64,000 nt of DNA, taken from NCBI RefSeq assembly GCF_900105415.1, contig NZ_FNSM01000001.1, forward strand, positions 2,232,001 through 2,296,000, written 5' to 3'. Below the pieces are notes generated by a model. That model had not been told where the DNA came from. It worked only from the letters and a program-made list of their open reading frames with translations, and ran no database searches. The DNA is from Streptomyces sp. TLI_105. Its GTDB lineage: Bacteria; Actinomycetota; Actinomycetes; Streptomycetales; Streptomycetaceae. The position numbers were made by a program, and so were the translations under genes. Below, one piece after another: positions 27,666-35,059 of the stretch (its first letter is position 1; each line of letters opens with the position of its first letter).

Positions 27666-28685
27666 TCACCGGTCCAGGCTCTGGGCGAACTCGGAGGCCC
27701 AGTAGGTGATGATCTGGGTGGCGCCGGCGCGGTGGATGGAGGCGAGGCTCTCCCGGACGACCTGGTCGCGGTCGATCCAGCCCTTGGCGGCGGCGGCCTC
27801 GACCATGGAGTACTCGCCGGAGACCTGGTAGGCGGAGACGGGCACCTGCACGTGGTCGGCGATGAGCCGGACGATGTCGAGGTAGGCGAGGGCGGGCTTG
27901 ACCATGACCAGGTCGGCGCCCTCGGCGACGTCGAGCGAGACCTCCAGGAGGGATTCGCGGATGTTGCCGGGGTACTGCTGGTAGCCCTTGCGGTCGCCGC
28001 GCAGGGTGGATTCGACGGCGTCGCGGAAGGGGCCGTAGAAGTGCGAGGCGTACTTGGCGGAGTAGCCGAGGATGGCCACGGACTGGTGTCCGGCCTGGTC
28101 GAGGGCCTCGCGGATGCGGCGGACCTGGCCGTCCATCATGCCGCTGGGGGCGACGATCTGGGCGCCGGCGTCGGCCTGGACGACGGCGGCCCGCGCGTAC
28201 AGCTCGATGCTGGCGTCGTTGTCGACGTCGCCGTTCGCGTCGAGGACGCCGGTGTGGCCGTGGTCGGTGTACTCGTCGAGGTTGATGTCGCCGATGACGA
28301 CGGTGGAGTCGCCGACCTCGGCGACGACGTCGCGCAGGGCGACCTGGAGGATGCCGTCCGGGTCGACGGCGCCGGTGCCGGTGGGGTCCTTGTGCTCGGG
28401 GATGCCGAAGAGGATGAGTCCGCCGACCCCGTTGGCGACGGCCTCGGCGGCGGCCTTGCGGAGGGTGTCGCGGGTGTGCTGGAAGACGCCCGGCATGGAG
28501 GGGATCTCACGCGGTTCGGTGAGGCCCTCGCGGAGGAAGAGGGGCTGGACGAGGTTGGCGGGGCCGACGCGGGTCTCGGCGGCGAAGCGGCGCAGGGCGG
28601 GCGTGCGGCGGAGCCGGCGCGGGCGGTAGTAGGGGGCGGTGGGGTCGGTGGCCGCGGTGTTGCGGCCGTAGGCGTCGTACGTCAT
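27666..28685 (-). CDS. hemB: Porphobilinogen synthase (metal-site variant)
   Basis: A 339-residue enzyme that joins two 5-aminolevulinates to porphobilinogen. Both active-site lysines are visible, in YSAKYAS and VMVKPALAYLD. The metal loop reads GDINLDEYTDHGHTGVLD; zinc-type enzymes have cysteines here, and I find no cysteine in the whole protein, so it should be a zinc-independent, Mg-type variant. It is transcribed with hemA and hemL, but there is no hemC or hemD to carry porphobilinogen on to a tetrapyrrole. The product may therefore be diverted to the oxidoreductase and isomerases encoded upstream in the operon. Confidence 0.94.
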   Translation of the reverse strand: MTYDAYGRNTAATDPTAPYYRPRRLRRTPALRRFAAETRVGPANLVQPLFLREGLTEPREIPSMPGVFQHTRDTLRKAAAEAVANGVGGLILFGIPEHKDPTGTGAVDPDGILQVALRDVVAEVGDSTVVIGDINLDEYTDHGHTGVLDANGDVDNDASIELYARAAVVQADAGAQIVAPSGMMDGQVRRIREALDQAGHQSVAILGYSAKYASHFYGPFRDAVESTLRGDRKGYQQYPGNIRESLLEVSLDVAEGADLVMVKPALAYLDIVRLIADHVQVPVSAYQVSGEYSMVEAAAAKGWIDRDQVVRESLASIHRAGATQIITYWASEFAQSLDR

Positions 28686-28785
28686 GGGCGTGACTCCTTC
28701 GAGGGCGTGGCGGCATGCGGATACACGTGCGGGTGCGGGGCGGGGAGGGCGTGCGGGGCCCGGGACACGGCATCTCCTGGAGGAC

Positions 28786-29586
28786 CTAGAGGGCCGAGCC
28801 GAGGAAGACCTGCTCCAGGTGCTTGGCGACGGGCTCGTCGGGGCGGCTGAACCAGTAGCCGTGGCCGCTGCGCTGGAAGAGCTTCAGCTCGCCCAGCTGG
28901 ACGAGGGTCTCCGCGAGCTTCACGGCGAGTCCGGCGGGGTCGATCACGGGCAGGCCGTGGAGCTCGTGGATGCCGAGGTGCCAGAGGATCTCGTTGGGGA
29001 TGCCCTCGGCGGGGATGATGACCTCGGCGCCGGCCCGGGCGGCGCGCTCGGCGGCCGCCGAGTACACCTCGACGAACTCGTCGAAGTCGCCTTCCAGGGA
29101 GCGGTGCACGGAGTCCCAGCCGCCGGGCACGACCTCGTACGAGCTGAGCGAGGACTCCAGGCGGTACTGGCGGATGTTGGCCCTGATGGGCTCCTCCAGC
29201 GGCGGCATGAAGCCGAGGACGCCGAAGCGCTGGCCGGTGAGCGCCGAGAGGAAGAAGGCCGTCTCGCCGTAGCCGAGGGTCGGGATGGAGGCGAGGTGGC
29301 GGGCGTCCCGCAGGCCGGGGTCCTGGCCGGCGGCGATCACCCAGGCGTCGTAGCCCTCCCGCTCCGCGACCAGCGCGGACTCGGAGAAGTGCCGGCTGAA
29401 GAGCACCTGGGCGGAGTGGTGGCCGACGAGGCCGAAGGGGGTGCGGTCGGGGTACGTGTCGGCCGGCAGGGTCTTGATGTCGACGGTGGTGCCGGGCGCG
29501 GCGATCGCGTCGAGGTGCTCGCGGTACCACTGGTCGAGCAGCGGCAGGCGTCCTTCAACGGTGTGCTTGTGAAACCAGATCCGCAT
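28786..29586 (-). CDS. Asp/Glu racemase-superfamily protein without cysteine
   Basis: A 266-residue protein with the overall pattern of the aspartate/glutamate/hydantoin racemase superfamily: two alpha/beta lobes, a PTLGYGETAFFLSALTG segment where the first catalytic loop normally lies, a GVLGF strand, and a AEVIIPAEGIPNE segment at the usual second catalytic loop. No cysteine occurs anywhere in it, although classic members need two and arylmalonate decarboxylase needs one. It is therefore unlikely to be a normal racemase and may be a lyase, isomerase or binding protein. ATG 29586 follows GAAAGG by nine bases; the start lies inside the end of the FAD hydroxylase gene (32-base overlap). Confidence 0.75.
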   Translation of the reverse strand: MRIWFHKHTVEGRLPLLDQWYREHLDAIAAPGTTVDIKTLPADTYPDRTPFGLVGHHSAQVLFSRHFSESALVAEREGYDAWVIAAGQDPGLRDARHLASIPTLGYGETAFFLSALTGQRFGVLGFMPPLEEPIRANIRQYRLESSLSSYEVVPGGWDSVHRSLEGDFDEFVEVYSAAAERAARAGAEVIIPAEGIPNEILWHLGIHELHGLPVIDPAGLAVKLAETLVQLGELKLFQRSGHGYWFSRPDEPVAKHLEQVFLGSAL

Positions 29587-30898
29587 GTGCGTCACCTTTC
29601 AGGGGTGGTGGTGCGACGTCGAGAAGTGATGCCTTGAACAGGTAGTCGGTGGCCGCGCGGGGGTCCGCCGCGGTGCGCCTCAGGTCGGCGACGCGGGCGC
29701 GGAGTTCGGTCGGGCTCTCCAGACCGGCCGTGCGGGCCTCGCTGCGCGGGATGACGGCCGTCTCGACGATGGAGCGTCGGCGCCCGAGGGCCGTGTCGAG
29801 GGGTGCCTCGTCCCCTGTGCCCTCGTGCAGGACGGTGGCGAGGGCCCGGCCGGTCTCCACGGCGTCGTGGATCCCGCAGTTCATGTTCAGTCCGCCGGCG
29901 GTGGACGTGAGGTGGGCTGCGTCCCCGGCGAACAGCACCCGGCCGGCCCGGTAGCGCGGCAGCAGGAACCGCGCGAGCCGGTAGGTGTGCGCGTCCGTGA
30001 CGCGCACGGCCCGTCCGGCGCCGCCCGGCAGGGCCCGGTCGACCCGGGCGCGTACGGCCTCGGGTGCGAGCACCTCGTCGCGGGGCGTCCCGCGCCGGAT
30101 CCGGAAGATGAGCCGCCAGTGGTCGGGCATCCCGAGTGCGCTGACCGATCCCCGGGGGTCGCGGACGTACGTCAGGGGGGCGAGCCCGGGGACCAGTTCG
30201 TCGAGCGGGGCGTCGGTGACCACGCGCAGCGCGTAGTCCGGGTACTCCACGGCCGTGCCGGGCAGCCCGGCGAGTTCGCGCAGCCGGCTCCGGCTGCCGT
30301 CGGCCGCCAGGACGTACGGATGGTGGCTGTGGGTGGCCCGCCCCGCCGCGTCCTCGGTGCGCAGCCGCACCCCGTCGCCGGTCTCGCCGGCTCCGGTGAC
30401 GGTGGCCCCGAACCGTACGTCGGCGAGGCCGGTCGCGGTCAGCGCGTCGAGCAGCAGGGGGGTGAGTCGGGCCTGTTCGACGTGGAGCCGGTACGGATGG
30501 CGGGTGTGTCCGGCGAGCAGGGCGTAGTCCAGCTCGGCGTGCACGCCGCCGTCCAGGTCCCGCCACTGGACGCGGTCGACGGTGCGGCCCTGGCCGCGCA
30601 GGGCGGCCGCGACGCCGAGTTCGTCGAGGAGGTCGAGGGTGGCGGGGTGGAAGGTGGAGGCGCGGGACTCGGTGGCCAGTTCGTTCCTGGACTCCAGGAC
30701 GGTCACCGGGATCCCGGCGCGGGCCAGGACGAGCGCGGCGGTCAGTCCCACCGGCCCGGCGCCGACGACGGCGACCGGTGCGTGGAGGGCGGGCCGTCCG
30801 TAAGACGCCGGCCCGTGGGACGCCTGCCCGTGGGACGCCGGCCCGTGGGACGCCGGCCCGTGGGACGCCGGCCCGTGGGGCGCTGTATGCCCGCTCAC
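29555..30898 (-). CDS. FAD-dependent aromatic-type hydroxylase
   Basis: A 447-residue class A flavin monooxygenase. After a His-rich repetitive N-terminal extension (about 30 residues) come the FAD-binding VVGAGPVGLTAALVLARAG, the AADGSRSRLREL motif and the C-terminal flavin motif GRVLFAGDAAHLTSTAGGLN. It would hydroxylate an electron-rich ring such as a pyrrole or phenol with NAD(P)H and oxygen. The start GTG overlaps the stop of the maleate-isomerase-like gene (GTGA), and the end overlaps the next gene, so it is part of the operon. Its substrate may be porphobilinogen or a derivative; this is inference from context. Confidence 0.87.
   Translation of the reverse strand: MSGHTAPHGPASHGPASHGPASHGQASHGPASYGRPALHAPVAVVGAGPVGLTAALVLARAGIPVTVLESRNELATESRASTFHPATLDLLDELGVAAALRGQGRTVDRVQWRDLDGGVHAELDYALLAGHTRHPYRLHVEQARLTPLLLDALTATGLADVRFGATVTGAGETGDGVRLRTEDAAGRATHSHHPYVLAADGSRSRLRELAGLPGTAVEYPDYALRVVTDAPLDELVPGLAPLTYVRDPRGSVSALGMPDHWRLIFRIRRGTPRDEVLAPEAVRARVDRALPGGAGRAVRVTDAHTYRLARFLLPRYRAGRVLFAGDAAHLTSTAGGLNMNCGIHDAVETGRALATVLHEGTGDEAPLDTALGRRRSIVETAVIPRSEARTAGLESPTELRARVADLRRTAADPRAATDYLFKASLLDVAPPPLKGDAHADLVSQAHR
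30801..30880. repeat. 15-bp minisatellite inside the hydroxylase gene
   Basis: About five copies of a 15-base unit (GGGACGCCGGCCCGT with a few substitutions) lie in frame near the start of the FAD hydroxylase gene and encode repeats of H-G-P-A-S. The unit length keeps the frame, so copy number can vary without breaking the gene. Confidence 0.85.
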
Positions 30899-31674
30899 GA
30901 CACGGCCACGGCGGCGGGCCCGGGGGCACCGGCACGGCCGCCGGTCTTCTCGGCCAGCCGCCGCAGCAGCGGGTGGGCGTCGGGGCCGTCGGCCGGGAGG
31001 CCGAGGGTGTCGCGGGCCCACCAGGCGCTCGCCAGGTTGGAGGTGAGCAGGGTGCGTCCGCTGTCCCGGCCGAGCTCGGCGAGGGCGTCGAAGGTGAACA
31101 TGCCGGTGCCGGTGAACAACAGCGTCGCGTCCTCCGGGAGTTCGGCCTCCCGGACCTGGGCGACGAGTTCCTCGGTGGTCACGTCGTACGGGGAGAAGCG
31201 CGCGCCGGCCCGGACCTTGACGATCCGGTCGACCGTGAGTCCGGCCGACTCCCAGTAGGCGTGGGAGAGTTCGGTGAGCCAGGGCTCGTACGGCGAGATG
31301 AGCACGAGGCGCTCGGCGCCCACGGCCCGCGCGGTGTCGAGGATGGCCAGGGCGGCGGACCGCACGGGTGCTCCGGCACGCTCGGAGAGCTCCGCGCAGA
31401 GGGCGCGGTCGCCTTCGGGGGTGAGGAGGTAGTGCGAACCGGTGCAGGAGACGACGGCCGCGTCGAGACGCAGTCCGCCGAAATTCCCGAGCACTTCGGG
31501 AAGCACGTCGTTGTACTTCTCCAGACGACCGCGCAGGTCTTTTCCGGGAAGCACCGGGAATCGCGAGGTGTGGACATTGAACGCGGGGCTTACGAGGCTG
31601 CCGATCTCGGGTTCGGCGGCGGCGTTTCCGGACGGAACCACCACACCGAGCCGCGGCGCCGATTGCAGAGCCAT
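30895..31674 (-). CDS. Maleate isomerase/arylmalonate decarboxylase-like protein
   Basis: A 259-residue member of the Asp/Glu racemase superfamily, by pattern nearest the maleate isomerase branch: LGVVVPSGNAAAEPEI at the N-terminus, the first catalytic loop VVSCTGSHYL with Cys, and a second loop LLFTGTGMFTFDAL where the second catalytic Cys is replaced by Gly. Having one of two catalytic cysteines recalls arylmalonate decarboxylase, though that enzyme keeps the opposite one. It could isomerise a cis-enedioate or decarboxylate a malonate-like substrate. ATG 31674 is chosen for GGGAGAG eight bases upstream; the longer frame crosses the terminator at 31780-31819. It is the first gene of the operon running down to hemL. 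Confidence 0.8.
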   Translation of the reverse strand: MALQSAPRLGVVVPSGNAAAEPEIGSLVSPAFNVHTSRFPVLPGKDLRGRLEKYNDVLPEVLGNFGGLRLDAAVVSCTGSHYLLTPEGDRALCAELSERAGAPVRSAALAILDTARAVGAERLVLISPYEPWLTELSHAYWESAGLTVDRIVKVRAGARFSPYDVTTEELVAQVREAELPEDATLLFTGTGMFTFDALAELGRDSGRTLLTSNLASAWWARDTLGLPADGPDAHPLLRRLAEKTGGRAGAPGPAAVAVS

Positions 31675-31779
31675 GAACGAGTCTCTCCCATCCGTCGGTG
31701 CCATTGACATCACCGTACGGGCGGGGTGAGCCGCACATCGATACGGGAATCCGCACCCCTTTACGGGGCACCGGAAATA

Positions 31780-31819
31780 CGGAAGGCGCCGCACCGTGAA
31801 TACGGTGCGGCGCCTTCCG
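31780..31819. terminator. Strong terminator after the tautomerase gene
   Basis: A perfect 17-bp inverted repeat with a six-base loop (arms 31780-31796 and 31803-31819) lies just after the tautomerase stop. It should end the regulator-tautomerase transcript and separate it from the maleate-isomerase-to-hemL operon, whose promoter is then expected between about 31675 and 31780. Confidence 0.9.
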
Positions 31820-31837
31820 CCGGATGGAATACGGAAT

Positions 31838-32257
31838 TCAGCTCGCCCGGGCCGCCTCGGCGACGAGCTCGTCGATCTTGGCGCGGCGGGTCAGTCCGCC
31901 GTTCACGGCCCAGTTCCCCTCCGGGATCTCGTTCACGACGAGCCAGACGACGGTGTCGGGTCCCGTCGCCTCGTGCACGTGCCGGGTGACCTCGACGGCC
32001 AGCGCCTCGTTCCGCTCGGGGGTGAGGAAACCCTCCAGGGGCGTGACGACGACCAGGACGCCCGGGGGCCGGCCGGCGCCGGTGGTCGCGAGCCCCTTGG
32101 CGGCCTCGCGGACGTACACCCAGGTGGCGGCGGCGAAGAAGTCGGTGTGGGGCAGCTCCATGGCCGTCAGCACGGAGTCGGCGACCTGCTGCTGCAGGAC
32201 CTCCGCGGCGGCCTCGGAGAGGGTGCCCTCGGGAACGGTGATCTCGACCAGCGGCAT
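31838..32257 (-). CDS. Tautomerase (4-oxalocrotonate tautomerase superfamily)
   Basis: A 139-residue protein that begins MPLVEITVPEG, placing the catalytic Pro directly after the initiator Met as in 4-oxalocrotonate tautomerase and malonate semialdehyde decarboxylase. It is twice the length of the short 4-OT subunits, so it is a fused two-unit form like the decarboxylase or MIF-type proteins. These enzymes move double bonds between keto and enol forms or decarboxylate. It shares a transcript with the YCII-LuxR regulator and probably acts on a ring-opened or keto intermediate of the neighbouring pathway. AGGGGAG lies five bases before the ATG. Confidence 0.85.
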   Translation of the reverse strand: MPLVEITVPEGTLSEAAAEVLQQQVADSVLTAMELPHTDFFAAATWVYVREAAKGLATTGAGRPPGVLVVVTPLEGFLTPERNEALAVEVTRHVHEATGPDTVVWLVVNEIPEGNWAVNGGLTRRAKIDELVAEAARAS

Positions 32258-32293
32258 GGTGACTCCCCTTCGTCTGTGGGTGGGACGGACTGA

Positions 32294-32869
32294 TCAGCAG
32301 GCCAGCGCGGCTTCGAACCGGTCGATGGCAGCGGCCAGTTGGGCGCGCCTGCGGATGTCGAGCTTCCGGTAGATCCGGGTGATGTGCAGCTCCACGGCCC
32401 GGGTGGAGACCGTGAAGGACTCGGCGATCTGCTTGTTGGTCAGGCCGTCGAGCATCATCGTGGCGATGCGCCGCTCGTGGGCGGTCAGCTCCTCACGGGC
32501 GCTCGGCGGGGCGAGCGGCGCGACGGGTGCCGGCACGCCCCCGCGTATTCGCTCGTGGGTCCCGGCCCCTCCGGTGGACCGTTCGAGACCGGCCAGCACC
32601 ACGTGGCCCATGAGGGCGTTCCATTCCCTGACCCGCAGTTCGCCGATGACCTGCGCCTGTGCGTACGGGTCGGCGTACAGCACCCTTAAGAGGGTGCGGC
32701 GGTCGGGGGCCTCGCAGACGAGGAACTCCCCGGTGCCGTCCCGCCAGGGACCGCCGCCGAGCAGAATGCCGCGCGCGGCCATTCTTTTCCAATAGGCCCG
32801 GTGAGCTTCTCCGAAACTCAACCGGTCCGTCTCATTGCCACGGAAAACGAGTTCGACCACAAAAGCCAC
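32294..32869 (-). CDS. YCII-domain / LuxR helix-turn-helix fusion regulator
   Basis: A 191-residue protein with two parts. Residues about 1-95 resemble YCII-related small ferredoxin-fold proteins: HRAYWKRMAARGILLGGGPW, a FLVCEAPDRRTLLRVLYADP segment with the typical DPY ending. Residues about 125-191 are a LuxR-type DNA-binding domain (LTAHERRIATMMLDGLTNKQ, IYRKLDIRRRAQLAAAI). I know YCII domains as enzyme-like or binding modules, so the fusion suggests direct small-molecule sensing. The start GTG 32869 is fixed by GGGGAG six bases upstream. A 12-bp palindrome lies about 70 bases upstream, in its likely promoter. Confidence 0.82.
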   Translation of the reverse strand: MAFVVELVFRGNETDRLSFGEAHRAYWKRMAARGILLGGGPWRDGTGEFLVCEAPDRRTLLRVLYADPYAQAQVIGELRVREWNALMGHVVLAGLERSTGGAGTHERIRGGVPAPVAPLAPPSAREELTAHERRIATMMLDGLTNKQIAESFTVSTRAVELHITRIYRKLDIRRRAQLAAAIDRFEAALAC

Positions 32870-32940
32870 GTGCGACTCCCCATAAAGGCCGGGTGTTTCC
32901 GCTTGCGACGCTACCACCCGACGCCCGCTCCATTGGTGAA

Positions 32941-32952
32941 CGCAATATTGCG
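32941..32952. promoter_or_regulatory. Palindromic operator candidate CGCAATATTGCG
   Basis: A perfect 12-bp palindrome in an AT-rich pocket between the EamA transporter gene and the YCII-LuxR gene, 72 bases upstream of the latter's start. AT-rich perfect palindromes are rare in this DNA, so a regulator binding site, perhaps autoregulatory, is likely. Confidence 0.5.
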
Positions 32953-33002
32953 GATGACGGCCCGGCATTTCTGGGTTCCTGGGTCCTGCTGAATGCGTCC
33001 GG

Positions 33003-33932
33003 CTAATCGACAGCCGCCGGCGTCGGTACGGGGGCGGCCCCGGGGGCCGGCTCGGCCGCCGGCTTCGGCTTGCGCCGCAGCAGACCGGTGGCGGCGAGCA
33101 CCGCCACCGCGCCGAGCCACACGGTCCAGCCGAGCGGTTCGCGCAGCACGACGGCGCCGAGCACGACGGCCACCGCGGTCATCAGATAGGTGACGGTGGA
33201 GGCCACCGTGGGCCCGTCCTTGATGATCAGCTCGAAGTTGAGCAGCGCGGCGAAGCCGGTGCAGACCACGCCGAGGACGAGGACCGAGATCACCGAGTCG
33301 GCGCGCCAGGTCACGGCCTGGAGGCCGAGGAACGGGAAGGCGGCGAGGAGCAGCACGGTCGCCACGCTGAGCTGCCCGCCCGCCAGCATCAGCGGCGGAA
33401 TGCCCTTGCCGACGAGGAACTTGCCCATGTACGCGAAGCTGGCGCCGAAGCTGATCGAGCCGAGGACGAAGCAGAGGATGCTCCAACCGGTGCCCGCCGA
33501 AGCCGCGTTCCAGGGCGAGGCGATGAGCGCGGTGCCTCCGAGGCCGAGCAGCACACCGCCCGCCTTGAATCCGGAGACCCGCTTCTCCTGGCCGAGGAGC
33601 AGGGCGGCCGCCAGGGTCCAGATCGGCGCGCTGCCGTTGACCACGGCGGCGACGCTGCTGGAGCCGGCGATCTCGCCCTCGGCGTAGAGGGTCCAGGGGA
33701 CGGCGTTGCCGAGGAGCGCGGCGACCGTCAGGTGTCCCCAGGTGGCGGGCTCCTTGGGCAGCCGGAGCCCCTTCGCGTAGCCGATGGCGAGGATGACGGC
33801 GGCGCCGAGGGCGAGCCGGATCAGCACCATCTGCACGGGTGAGAAGCCGTATCCGGCGATCTTGATCCACAGGAAGACGGAGCCCCAGATGAGGCTCAGC
33901 GCGGCCAGCCGCGTGTACGTGGCTTTGGACAT
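33003..33932 (-). CDS. EamA/DMT family transporter
   Basis: A 309-residue drug/metabolite transporter with ten predicted membrane segments in two EamA repeats, opening with LIWGSVFLWIK and repeating with FGASFAYMGKFLVG. Such carriers often export amino acids or small metabolites. It is upstream of, and on the same strand as, the YCII-LuxR and isomerase genes, and downstream of the LysR gene. ATG 33932 starts a standard-length protein with a Pro/Ala-rich cytoplasmic tail. Confidence 0.88.
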   Translation of the reverse strand: MSKATYTRLAALSLIWGSVFLWIKIAGYGFSPVQMVLIRLALGAAVILAIGYAKGLRLPKEPATWGHLTVAALLGNAVPWTLYAEGEIAGSSSVAAVVNGSAPIWTLAAALLLGQEKRVSGFKAGGVLLGLGGTALIASPWNAASAGTGWSILCFVLGSISFGASFAYMGKFLVGKGIPPLMLAGGQLSVATVLLLAAFPFLGLQAVTWRADSVISVLVLGVVCTGFAALLNFELIIKDGPTVASTVTYLMTAVAVVLGAVVLREPLGWTVWLGAVAVLAATGLLRRKPKPAAEPAPGAAPVPTPAAVD

Positions 33933-34089
33933 GGGTGTTCCCGATCCAGGAGGAGAGAAGTCGGAGGAGAGGAGGCGCGCGAAGTGGTCCGCGGTACGGG
34001 AACGAGCCTCGCAGCGGCAGCCGGAGGGGTCCAGCAACGGCTCGTGGACGGTACCTTCCACGAGCCGTGGCGAATCGTGTTCCGCCTGG

Positions 34090-35022
34090 TCAGGCGGCGA
34101 CGGCCGCCCGGGCCACCGTGCGGAGCGCGTCCAGGACGGCGGCGATCTCCGGGGAGGTCTGGCTGCCCTCCCGTACGGCCGCGAAGACCGTGCGGGACGG
34201 GGCCTGCTCGCTGAACGCGCGGATCGTCACCTCGGGCCGCGGCACCGGCTTGGCCATCCGCGGGACGAGCGCGACCCCGAGGCCGAGGCGCACCGCCGCC
34301 AGCGTGGCGTCCCAGTCGCCGATGGCGTGGGAAGCCTGCGGGGTGAACCCGGCGGCCGTACAGGCGGCGACGCCGATGTCGTGACACAGGCCCGTCGTCG
34401 CGAAGATCCAGGTCTCCTCGGCGAGGTCGGCGAGGAGCAGCCGGGGGCTGCCGAGGAGCCGGTGGCCCTCCGGCAGGGCGATGTCGAAGGGGTCCTCGCA
34501 GAGCGCGACCCGGTGGAACCGCGCGTCGAAGCGCCCGTCCTCGCCCGCCGCTCCGGGGCGGTGCGCGGCGTCCGCGGAGATGACGACGTCCGTCTCGCCG
34601 CGGTGCAGCATGGAGAAGCTCTCCGGCGGGTCGACCTCGGCGAGCGAGGTCCGCAGGAGCGGCCGACTCTCCCGCAGCCGGGCCACGGCGGGCAGGATCA
34701 GCGCCGAGAGGGTGGTGGAGAAACCGGCCACCGCGACCTCGCCGCGCTCGCCGCTACCGTGCGCGGCGAGCTCCGCCCGCATCTGCTCGACCTGAGTGAA
34801 GACGGCGTCGGCGTGCCGGAGCACGATCCGCGCCGCGCCGGTGAGGCGCAGCCGGCGCCCGGACGGTTCGGTGAGCGGGACGCCCAACTCCCGTCCCAGG
34901 GCGCTGATCTGCTGCGAGACGGCCTGCGGGGTGAGGTGGAGGGCCCGGGCGGCGGCGCTGACGGTGCCGCGCTCGCTGAGTTCCCTGAGCACGCGCAGCT
35001 TCCGCAGGTCCAGATCGGTCAC
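34090..35022 (-). CDS. LysR-family transcriptional regulator
   Basis: A 310-residue LysR regulator: N-terminal helix-turn-helix (LRKLRVLRELSERGTVSAAA, LHLTPQAVSQQISALGRELG) and a two-lobed substrate-binding domain. GTG 35022 is the likely start, with GTG 35031 nine bases upstream as the alternative behind GGGGGAGGG. It lies between the LLM oxidoreductase gene and the transporter gene, all on the same strand. It may control the transporter or the oxidoreductase. Confidence 0.9.
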   Translation of the reverse strand: MTDLDLRKLRVLRELSERGTVSAAARALHLTPQAVSQQISALGRELGVPLTEPSGRRLRLTGAARIVLRHADAVFTQVEQMRAELAAHGSGERGEVAVAGFSTTLSALILPAVARLRESRPLLRTSLAEVDPPESFSMLHRGETDVVISADAAHRPGAAGEDGRFDARFHRVALCEDPFDIALPEGHRLLGSPRLLLADLAEETWIFATTGLCHDIGVAACTAAGFTPQASHAIGDWDATLAAVRLGLGVALVPRMAKPVPRPEVTIRAFSEQAPSRTVFAAVREGSQTSPEIAAVLDALRTVARAAVAA

Positions 35023-35059
35023 GTCCCGCACCCCTCCCCCGCTCTCCGCCGGCGCTTTC

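Noticed and set aside
28786..32257. Nicotinate degradation pathway (hydroxylase, maleate isomerase)
   Set aside because: No dihydroxypyridine dioxygenase, deformylase or maleamate amidase is present, the isomerase lacks one catalytic Cys, and the genes are coupled to hemA/hemB/hemL instead.
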